Shown here one piece after another: positions 1 to 5,007 of a DNA stretch of 6,414 nt. Each line of letters begins with the position of its first letter. Within the stretch, counting starts at the first letter, position 1. The notes under the pieces were generated by a model. It worked only from the letters and a program-made list of their open reading frames with translations, made no database searches and had not been told where the DNA came from. The stretch covers positions 1 to 6,414 of the forward strand of contig CAYJWS010000064.1 in the NCBI GenBank assembly GCA_964373925.1, given 5' to 3'. A program made the translations under genes and the position numbers. This DNA is from CAYJWS01 sp964373925 (GTDB lineage Bacteria > Patescibacteriota > Patescibacteriia > Buchananbacterales > GWA2-38-13).

Positions 1-300
1 TTCCATAAGTTCTCGCCTCATCACCTCTCTTGGTTTTTCATTTTTATAGTCTGGCATTCCGGCTGGAAGCTCAATAACAATTTTATCGCATCCCTGCTTA
101 TACTGCCTAACATATATTACTTTTCTATCAATGGTGATTGGCAATACCACTGACCAGTCATTTTGGCCAATAAGATAAAAATTTTCAATTTTTTGTGATT
201 TTGGATTTAAAAACTTTTGCTTCACTATCTTTTTATGATAGCCTTGAGCGAGAATCTTGGGTTTTCCTAATTTTTTCCATTTTTTTAGAATCATATACAT
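1..300 (-). CDS. Nudix hydrolase, ADP-ribose pyrophosphatase-like (C-terminal part outside window)
   Basis: Reading the minus strand from the ATG at 300 gives 100 codons without a stop to the window edge, so the 3' part of the gene is missing. Around residues 51-79 the protein has a strand-rich stretch (VVLPITIDRKVIYVRQYKQG, then IELPAG), typical of the ADP-ribose/nucleoside-diphosphate-sugar pyrophosphatase branch of the Nudix family. The Nudix box follows: Gly81, Glu88, then Arg96-Glu97-Leu98 and Glu100, with the second acidic residue and EExG end cut off. The spacer between Gly81 and Glu88 is six residues rather than the usual five. Such enzymes split nucleoside diphosphates linked to another group, using divalent metal in the cytoplasm; the exact substrate cannot be read here. 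Met3 (294-292) is an alternative start. There is no Shine-Dalgarno sequence, and a -10-like TATACT lies only four bases before the ATG. The gene diverges from the HTH gene and shows no operon partner in the window. Confidence 0.82.
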   Translation of the reverse strand, partial: MYMILKKWKKLGKPKILAQGYHKKIVKQKFLNPKSQKIENFYLIGQNDWSVVLPITIDRKVIYVRQYKQGCDKIVIELPAGMPDYKNEKPREVMRRELME

Positions 301-304
301 ATAT

Positions 305-333
305 AGTATACCACGATTAATAATTATCTTAAA
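305..333 (-). promoter_or_regulatory. Candidate promoter of the Nudix gene, possibly leaderless
   Basis: On the minus strand a TATACT hexamer (310-305, five of six matches to TATAAT) is preceded, after a 17-base spacer, by a weak -35 hexamer TTTAAG (333-328). Transcription from it would begin at about 300-297, on the predicted ATG, so the mRNA would have little or no leader. This is inferred from sequence only; the -35 matches just three of six consensus bases. Confidence 0.35.
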
Positions 334-351
334 TTGTGAAGTGGCCGTTAA

Positions 352-476
352 TGGTCATTGCGATCCCCGAAAGCTTTCGGGGAGAAGCAATCTACATTAG
401 ATCGCCACGTCGTCCCGCGACTGCGGGACTCCCCTCTCGGTCTCGAGCCTCGAGGTCGAGAGATCGCGATGACCAA
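352..476. repeat. GC-rich palindromic (MITE/REP-like) repeat, copy 1
   Basis: The outer ends form an inverted repeat: TGGTCATTGCGATC near 352-365 pairs with GATCGCGATGACCA near 463-476, with one mismatch. Inside are three further hairpins: a perfect 18-bp palindrome CCCCGAAAGCTTTCGGGG at 365-382, GTCCCGC/GCGGGAC around a four-base loop at 412-429, and CTCTCG/CGAGAG at 434-462 enclosing two CTCGAG sites. The GC content contrasts sharply with the AT-rich flanks. No transposase is encoded, so this is best seen as a non-autonomous, structure-forming intergenic repeat. An open frame across it (336-569) translates into low-complexity Arg/Ser-rich sequence typical of spurious genes on such repeats. 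Confidence 0.7.
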
Positions 477-485
477 AGGAGTTAC

Positions 486-545
486 GTCATTGCAAGCCTG
501 GCGAAACAATCTACGGCTAGATCGCCGCGCTTCGCCCGCAATGAC
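486..545. repeat. GC-rich palindromic repeat, copy 2 (shorter relative of copy 1)
   Basis: Perfect terminal inverted repeats GTCATTGC (486-493) and GCAATGAC (538-545) bound this 60-bp element. Its interior segment at 507-529 (CAATCTAC...AGATCGCCGCG) matches 388-409 of the preceding copy apart from four centre bases and one substitution. The two elements are thus members of one family lying in tandem in the same orientation, ten bases apart. The element resembles the GTCATTGCGA/GCAATCT intergenic repeats recalled from many bacterial genomes; that likeness is from memory and was not searched. Confidence 0.65.
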
Positions 546-550
546 AGAAA

Positions 551-640
551 TGCGAGCTTCGTAATTTAAGGTAATTTATAAAAAAATTTATAACGACATA
601 TTTATAATTTTTTGTCAATTTTATAAATTATAACTTATTC
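551..640. other. AT-rich gene-free stretch with repeated AATTTATAA
   Basis: This stretch is strongly AT-rich and holds no credible gene. AATTTATAA occurs as a direct repeat at 573-581 and 585-593, and its reverse complement TTATAAATT occurs at 621-629. It joins the GC-rich repeats to the HTH promoter. It could act as an easily melted or bent segment, but at this base composition such repeats may be chance. Confidence 0.35.
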
Positions 641-643
641 ACA
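635..643 (+). other. DnaA-box-like 9-mer TTATTCACA
   Basis: The nine bases match the TTATNCACA DnaA-box consensus exactly. They lie beside an AT-rich stretch and directly before the 10-bp phased repeats. Only this one box was noticed, whereas an origin normally has a cluster of several, and a single match in AT-rich DNA can arise by chance. It is listed as a motif, not as an origin. Confidence 0.2.
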
Positions 644-690
644 ATGATACTGTTTGACACTTATTGATACCTTCTGATACACTATGAATA
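641..690. repeat. Helically phased direct repeats of TGATAC (candidate operator)
   Basis: TGATAC starts at 645, 665 and 675, and the one-base variant TGACAC starts at 655: four copies at exact 10-base intervals. A fifth, degraded copy (TGAATA) starts at 685 in the same phase. A 10-bp step puts all copies on one face of the helix. The second copy overlaps the -35 hexamer and the fourth overlaps the extended -10 of the promoter for the HTH gene, so a protein bound along the array would cover RNA polymerase's contacts. Excisionase-like HTH proteins commonly bind direct repeats side by side, so the 82-residue downstream product is the natural candidate ligand; this pairing is inference. Confidence 0.6.
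654..683 (+). promoter_or_regulatory. Promoter of the HTH gene (consensus -35, extended -10)
   Basis: A perfect TTGACA lies at 654-659. After 18 bases comes TACACT at 678-683, four of six matches to TATAAT, preceded by TG at 675-676 to give an extended -10 (TGATACACT). Transcription would start near 690, leaving a leader of about 26 bases to the ATG at 716. Overlap with the phased TGATAC repeats suggests repression or autoregulation. Confidence 0.6.
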
Positions 691-715
691 TATACACTTT
701 AACCTTGTATAAATC

Positions 716-964
716 ATGGAAAACGAAATTCAACCACATATCATCTACACTACGGAAGAAACGCAAAAACTTTTGAAGATTTCGCCAAGCACTATGAAGC
801 GCCTGCTTAAAAAGGGATTAATTCAGGCAAATAAAATCGGCCGTCAATATAGAATTCTTGGAAAAGAAATACTCCGGCTTGTTTCTCCTCAAATAGAAAA
901 AAAAGCGGAAAAGCACTACGCAATGCTTAAAAAGAAAATGATAAAAACAATTAACAAGTGGTAA
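716..964 (+). CDS. Small excisionase/MerR-type helix-turn-helix DNA-binding protein
   Basis: The 82-residue protein carries the short winged HTH found in phage excisionases and MerR-type proteins (the 'DNA-binding domain, excisionase family' group). TTEETQKLLKIS (12-23) forms the first helix, PSTMKRLLKKGLI (24-36) the recognition helix and turn, and KIGRQYRI (40-47) the wing, including the characteristic Ile-Gly and Arg-Ile residues. Residues 48-57 are a final helix, and 58-82 form a Lys-rich, probably helical tail that could aid DNA contact or oligomerisation. There is no effector-binding domain, unlike full MerR regulators. It probably acts as a compact transcription factor. No integrase or phage gene adjoins it, so a role in excision is unsupported. 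The ATG at 716 is the only good start; no Shine-Dalgarno sequence precedes it. It is transcribed alone, being separated from gmd by a repeat, and likely binds the TGATAC array in its own promoter (inference). Confidence 0.8.
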   Translation: MENEIQPHIIYTTEETQKLLKISPSTMKRLLKKGLIQANKIGRQYRILGKEILRLVSPQIEKKAEKHYAMLKKKMIKTINKW

Positions 965-978
965 TAAAAATTTAAAAT

Positions 979-1069
979 GTAAATATCAAAATGCAAAAAT
1001 ATCACCGCCGAAGCGGGATAGCACAAGATCCAAAAATTTTTAGTTTTACAATATCATTTTAATTTTTAC
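979..1069. repeat. AT-rich inverted repeat around a small GC hairpin
   Basis: GTAAATATCAAAATG at 979-993 pairs with CATTTTAATTTTTAC at 1055-1069, with 13 of 15 bases complementary. Between the arms is a CCGC/GCGG stem with a CGAA loop at 1005-1016, the only GC-rich spot in the gap. The arms are the poly-A/T type often seen between genes in uncultured small-genome bacteria. No run of T follows the GC stem, so it does not read as a standard terminator of the HTH gene. The right arm overlaps the weak promoter-like sequence before gmd. Confidence 0.5.
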
Positions 1070-1090
1070 ATTTTTATTTTTTAATTTATT

Positions 1091-2080
1091 ATGAAAGCTC
1101 TCATTACTGGCATTACCGGTCAAGACGGATCATACCTCGCTGAACTCTTGCTTCAGAAAGGATATGAGGTCCATGGCATAATACGGCGCGCCAGCACATT
1201 TAACACAAAAAGAATTGAACACATCTATCAGGACCCGCACGAGATGCATCGAAGGCTCTATTTGCATTATGGCGACCTCACGGACGCGGAAAGCATACGA
1301 AAACTTATTCACAAAATACATCCAGATGAAGTTTATAATCTTGGCGCGCAATCGCACGTAAAAGTAAGTTTTGAAATCCCCGAATACACAGCGAATATTG
1401 ACGCGCTCGGAGTTATACGGATCTTAGAGACTATACGCGATTTCCAAGATTCAACTGGAAAAAAAATGAAATTCTATCAAGCGTCTTCAAGCGAAATTTT
1501 CGGCGCCTCTCTCCCGCCCCAACACGAACTTACACCTTTTCGGCCAAGAAGCCCTTATGGCTGCGCCAAGGTATTCGGATACCATACTACGGTAAATTAT
1601 CGCGAAGCGTATGGTATTTTTGCATGCAACGGAATTTTATTTAACCATGAGAGCCCAAGACGAGGAGAAACGTTCGTAACAAGAAAAATAACCCGCGGCA
1701 TCGCGCGCATCAAAGCGGGGCTAGATAAAAAAATTTACTTGGGAAATCTCGACTCGCGCCGCGACTGGGGATATGCTCCGGAATACATGGAAGCGGCCTG
1801 GCAGATGCTGCAACAAGAACATCCCGATGATTATGTTATAGGAACAGGCGAGGCGCATTCCGTAAAAGAATTTGTTGAAACTGCGTTTACCCATGCCGGC
1901 ATTTCTGATTGGCAAAATTATGTTGAGATCGATCCTAAATATTACAGGCCTAGCGAAGTCCACCATCTCACAGCGAACGCAAGCAAGGCAAAAAAAGCCT
2001 TGGGGTGGGAGCCAAAGGTTCGCTTTCATGAGCTTGTAAAGTTAATGGTTGATGCCGACATGAATGAAATAAAAACATAA
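1091..2080 (+). CDS. gmd: GDP-mannose 4,6-dehydratase
   Basis: Gmd converts GDP-D-mannose to GDP-4-keto-6-deoxy-D-mannose in the cytoplasm with bound NADP(H), the first step to GDP-L-fucose and GDP-D-rhamnose. It is an extended short-chain dehydrogenase. Residues 7-13 (GITGQDG) are the Rossmann nucleotide loop in the Gmd-specific form, 60-65 (YGDLTD) and 83-93 (NLGAQSHVKVS) are family signatures, and the catalytic set is Ser133, Glu135, Tyr156 and Lys160 (YGCAK). NHESPRRGETFVTRKI (185-200) and LGNLDSRRDWGYAPEYMEAAW (218-238) are classic Gmd substrate-binding and oligomer segments. At 329 residues it is slightly shorter than the usual 340-375. Ser133 replaces the Thr of E. coli Gmd, a conservative change that keeps the hydroxyl. 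The start is chosen because the Rossmann strand begins at once (MKALITGITG). No Shine-Dalgarno sequence is present; a weak promoter candidate (TTTACA 1045-1050, TACATT 1067-1072) precedes it. fcl follows after a 145-base gap holding a hairpin repeat. Confidence 0.97.
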   Translation: MKALITGITGQDGSYLAELLLQKGYEVHGIIRRASTFNTKRIEHIYQDPHEMHRRLYLHYGDLTDAESIRKLIHKIHPDEVYNLGAQSHVKVSFEIPEYTANIDALGVIRILETIRDFQDSTGKKMKFYQASSSEIFGASLPPQHELTPFRPRSPYGCAKVFGYHTTVNYREAYGIFACNGILFNHESPRRGETFVTRKITRGIARIKAGLDKKIYLGNLDSRRDWGYAPEYMEAAWQMLQQEHPDDYVIGTGEAHSVKEFVETAFTHAGISDWQNYVEIDPKYYRPSEVHHLTANASKAKKALGWEPKVRFHELVKLMVDADMNEIKT

Positions 2081-2100
2081 ATTAAAACAGAATAAAAAAT

Positions 2101-2192
2101 GTCATCCCGTACCCCCGAAAGCTTTCGGGGGATCTAAAAAATAGAATATATGAATCTACTGGATTCCCCCGAAAGCGTTCGGGGGAATGACA
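2101..2192. repeat. Double-hairpin GC-rich repeat between gmd and fcl
   Basis: The outer ends GTCATCCC (2101-2108) and GGAATGAC (2184-2191) are inverted copies with one mismatch. Each half has a strong hairpin: a perfect 20-bp palindrome at 2112-2131, and an 11-bp stem at 2163-2173/2178-2188 with an AGCG loop. The core CCCCGAAAGCTTTCGGGG (2113-2130) is identical to the palindrome at 365-382. The GGATTCCCC...GGGGAATGAC half resembles widespread REP/dRS3-like repeats (from memory). Lying between two genes of one pathway, it may form RNA hairpins that limit read-through or protect mRNA ends. Confidence 0.7.
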
Positions 2193-2206
2193 ATTTTACT
2201 TTTTTA
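2163..2206 (+). terminator. Possible terminator or attenuator hairpin after gmd
   Basis: The 11-bp GC-rich stem at 2163-2188 is followed by GACAATTTTACTTTTTT (2189-2205). The T run is interrupted and starts about six bases after the stem, so the fit to a Rho-independent terminator is imperfect. If active, it would reduce transcription from gmd into fcl; no clear separate fcl promoter is visible downstream. Confidence 0.3.
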
Positions 2207-2225
2207 AGAGTCTCAAATTAATTCT

Positions 2226-3179
2226 ATGCGTAAGAATTCAAAAATCTATATAGCTGGACACAAAGGGCTGGTTGGATCCGCTTTTCTTCGAGCACTCCAG
2301 GGGAATGGCTACTCAAACCTTATTTATAAAACTCACAGTGAGCTTGATCTTATTAACCAAAAAGCCGTACAAGAATTCTTTGAAAAAGAAAAACCGGAGT
2401 ATGTCTTCATTGCCGCGGCGAAAGTTGGGGGTATTCACGCGAATAACACCTATCCGGCGCAATTTCTTTTTGAAAATCTCGCGATACAAAATAATATCAT
2501 ACACACATCATACATCCATGGGGTAAAAAAATTACTCTTCTTGGGTTCCACATGCATATATCCCAGACTTTGCCCCCAGCCAATGAAAGAAGAATATCTG
2601 CTTACCGGTCCCCTAGAGCCGACGAATGAATCTTACGCTATTGCAAAAATCGCCGGTATAAAAATGTGCCACAGCTACAACCGCCAATACGGAACAAACT
2701 TTATTGCCGCGATGCCGACAAACCTCTACGGAATCAACGATAATTTTGATTTGAACAACTCGCATGTTCTTCCGGCGTTTATTAGAAAATTTCATGAAGC
2801 TAAAATACAAAAAAAAGAATATGTGGAAGTGTGGGGAACGGGTGTCGCGTTACGCGAATTTCTTTTTGTAGATGATCTCGCGCATGCCTCTCTTTTTCTT
2901 ATGGATAACTTCAATCCCCCAAAAGAACAAGGCAAAATAAACGAAGTATTCGTCAATATCGGAACTGGTGTCGGAATTACCGTACAAGAGCTTGCGGAGC
3001 TTATGAAAAAAATCACGGGATATCAAGGAAAAATCCGATGGGATACTACAAAACCCGACGGTATGCCGAAAAAAATTACTGACGTGGAGCGCATCACCCG
3101 TTTAGGCTGGCGCTATACTACAAACCTCAAAGAAGGCTTGCAAAAAACTTATGCATGGTACCAAAAAAACAACGCGTAA
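2226..3179 (+). CDS. fcl: GDP-L-fucose synthase (GDP-4-keto-6-deoxymannose 3,5-epimerase/4-reductase)
   Basis: This enzyme (also called WcaG) takes the Gmd product and, by 3,5-epimerisation and NADPH-dependent 4-reduction, makes GDP-L-fucose in the cytoplasm. Residues 11-17 (GHKGLVG) are the Rossmann glycine motif. AAAKVGGIHANNTYPAQF (63-80) and GSTCIYPR (107-114) are strong family signatures. All expected catalytic residues are present: Ser108, Cys110, Tyr137, Lys141 (ESYAIAKIAG) and His180 (NNSHVLPA). REFLFVDDLAHA (210-221) is the conserved C-terminal substrate-domain motif; the residues before it read GTGVAL rather than the more usual GTG-x-PR/PL form. The length of 317 residues is normal for the family. 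The start ATG gives a short MRKNSK leader before the first beta strand; the sequence TAAGAG about 20 bases upstream is too far away to serve as a ribosome site. The ABC transporter gene begins 24 bases after the stop, implying co-transcription. Confidence 0.96.
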   Translation: MRKNSKIYIAGHKGLVGSAFLRALQGNGYSNLIYKTHSELDLINQKAVQEFFEKEKPEYVFIAAAKVGGIHANNTYPAQFLFENLAIQNNIIHTSYIHGVKKLLFLGSTCIYPRLCPQPMKEEYLLTGPLEPTNESYAIAKIAGIKMCHSYNRQYGTNFIAAMPTNLYGINDNFDLNNSHVLPAFIRKFHEAKIQKKEYVEVWGTGVALREFLFVDDLAHASLFLMDNFNPPKEQGKINEVFVNIGTGVGITVQELAELMKKITGYQGKIRWDTTKPDGMPKKITDVERITRLGWRYTTNLKEGLQKTYAWYQKNNA

Positions 3180-3203
3180 TATTTTCAAATAGTATTTCAA
3201 ATT

Positions 3204-5006
3204 ATGTATATAAAAAAACAAGAACAGAGAATTCTCTATGTGATAAAAATACTTTTTGACGCCTTTGGAAGATATAAAGGGCAAATCCTTATTTTAACTT
3301 TATTTGGATTCATAAGCGGCATTATTGAAGGCATCGGAATCAACGCCATCATACCACTTTTTTCCTTTATAACCGGAGGAAAATCACAAGGAACTGATTT
3401 TATATCAAAAATGATTGAAAAATTTTTTTATGCGCTTCATCTTCCATTTAACGTGTTTGCGCTTTTAATGTTTATATGCGTACTTTTTTTGATAAAAGCG
3501 TGTCTTACCTTTCTTGCAAAATACCAAGGAACCTTGATAATGACATCATATGAAAAAAATGAAAGGACTGAACTGCTTCGCCTTACTCTCAAAACAAATT
3601 GGACGCATCTTATGAAACAAAAAATTGGATATTTTGAGAAAATTCTTATGGTAGATGTTGGAACGAGCTCGAACCTCTTGACTGAATTTAGCAGCTCCAT
3701 TCTTCTATTCACAAGCCTTATTGTTTATATAGTTGTTGCCATAAATATTAATTTTATTATTACGCTTATCACATTAGGTTTTGGCGCAGTGCTTTTTTTA
3801 TTTTTAAAGCCTTACATATACAAAACACGCGCATACTCCCAGCTCGTGACTAAAACCAACAAGTATGTGGCAAACCATATAAACGAAAACATGATAGGAA
3901 TGAAAACCATTAAATCATTGGCGCTTGAAGATGAGGTGTTAAAAAAAGGAGAAGGCTATTTTAACGACTTGAAAAACGCGATTACGAAAATATCATACTA
4001 TAGCAATCTTCCTACCGCGTTTATTCAGCCAGTGTCCATAATATTCATCGCTTTTATATATATATTTTCATCGCGATTCACCACATTTGATCTTGGAACA
4101 TTTATAGTTATAATGTACTTGATACAAAAAATATTTTCATATATACAAGCATTGCAAGCAAAGCTGCAAAACGTAAACCAACTCCTTCCTTTTTCAAAAA
4201 GCGTGTCTGAATTCAAAAAAAATGCAATACTCTATCAAGAAAAAAATTCCGGATCAAAAAAATTCTTTTTTAATAAATGTTTTGAGTTCCGCGATGTTTT
4301 TTTTGAGTACAAAATCGGGAAAAAAACTATAAAAAATATCTCTTTTGCCATAAACAAAGGGGAAGCAGTGGGACTTATTGGCCCCTCGGGCGCGGGAAAA
4401 ACAACTATTGTAGATCTCATGTTACGGCTGCTTGAACCTCACGATGGCCGCATTCTCATAGATGGAGAGGACATCAATAACATTAATCTAAAAGAATGGC
4501 GTCGAAACATCGGGTATGTGGCGCAAGATATGTTTCTTCTTAATGATACCATTCAAAATAATATCGCATTTTATCAACCATCGCTGACAAAAAAAGAAAT
4601 AATGGAGGCTGCGCGGCTCGCGAATATCGATCATTTTATACTAGGTCAGCCCGAGGAACTTAATACCATGGTTGGAGAGAGAGGCGTTCTTCTTTCCGGC
4701 GGCCAAAAACAAAGAATCATACTCGCGCGCATGCTCGCCCGAAAGCCAAAAATTCTCATTCTTGACGAAGCCACAAGCGCCCTTGATAATGAATCAGAGT
4801 TGCTCGTACAAAAAGCGCTTGAAAACCTTCGAGGAAAAATAACAATGCTAATAATTGCCCATAGACTCTCTACCGTAATGAATACCGACAAACTTATCGT
4901 CATAGATGAAGGAAATATTATTGAGGAAGGAGTCCCTAGCATGCTTGTTAAAAACAAATCGTCGTACTTCTATAAAATGCATAATATTCATAAAATAATA
5001 ACATAA
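3204..5006 (+). CDS. ABC exporter, fused membrane and ATPase domains (lipid-linked glycan flippase candidate)
   Basis: The 600-residue protein is a half-size ABC exporter that should work as a dimer in the cytoplasmic membrane. Six hydrophobic segments are visible at about 27-53, 83-107, 163-181, 184-202, 270-290 and 297-315. The ATPase domain runs from about 358 to the end: Walker A GPSGAGKT (393-400), Q-loop Gln441, signature LSGGQ (497-501), Walker B ILILDE (517-522), D-loop SALD (525-528) and H-loop His553, all intact, so it should hydrolyse ATP. The opening segment (ISGIIEGIGINAIIPL) resembles the PglK/MsbA-like branch that moves lipids and lipid-linked oligosaccharides. Its place between GDP-fucose synthesis and a GT-C-like membrane protein favours flipping of a lipid-linked saccharide over drug export, but substrate cannot be read from sequence. 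No protease domain (peptidase C39) is present. The first ATG, 24 bases after fcl, is used; no Shine-Dalgarno sequence is seen. The next gene starts one base after its TAA. Confidence 0.93.
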   Translation: MYIKKQEQRILYVIKILFDAFGRYKGQILILTLFGFISGIIEGIGINAIIPLFSFITGGKSQGTDFISKMIEKFFYALHLPFNVFALLMFICVLFLIKACLTFLAKYQGTLIMTSYEKNERTELLRLTLKTNWTHLMKQKIGYFEKILMVDVGTSSNLLTEFSSSILLFTSLIVYIVVAININFIITLITLGFGAVLFLFLKPYIYKTRAYSQLVTKTNKYVANHINENMIGMKTIKSLALEDEVLKKGEGYFNDLKNAITKISYYSNLPTAFIQPVSIIFIAFIYIFSSRFTTFDLGTFIVIMYLIQKIFSYIQALQAKLQNVNQLLPFSKSVSEFKKNAILYQEKNSGSKKFFFNKCFEFRDVFFEYKIGKKTIKNISFAINKGEAVGLIGPSGAGKTTIVDLMLRLLEPHDGRILIDGEDINNINLKEWRRNIGYVAQDMFLLNDTIQNNIAFYQPSLTKKEIMEAARLANIDHFILGQPEELNTMVGERGVLLSGGQKQRIILARMLARKPKILILDEATSALDNESELLVQKALENLRGKITMLIIAHRLSTVMNTDKLIVIDEGNIIEEGVPSMLVKNKSSYFYKMHNIHKIIT

Positions 5007-5007
5007 T

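Noticed and set aside
352..550. CRISPR array
   Set aside because: The repeats are two unequal palindromic elements, not regular short repeats with uniform spacers, and there is no cas gene.
336..569. Open frames of 68-77 codons across the GC-rich repeats
   Set aside because: They lie wholly within palindromic repeat DNA and translate to Arg/Ser-rich sequence of the kind commonly mis-annotated on such repeats; no domain is visible.
708..714. TATAAAT as a -10 box just before the HTH start
   Set aside because: Transcription from it would start inside the coding sequence, and the next in-frame Met falls within the HTH domain; the TTGACA/TGATACACT pair fits much better.
716..964. Phage excisionase from an integrated element
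   Set aside because: The fold matches, but no integrase, attachment site or phage gene is visible nearby, so a general small regulator is the safer call.
1130..4957. Several minus-strand open frames of 60-103 codons inside gmd, fcl and the ABC gene
   Set aside because: Each lies opposite a well-supported gene with intact motifs, and none has a recognisable domain or start signal.
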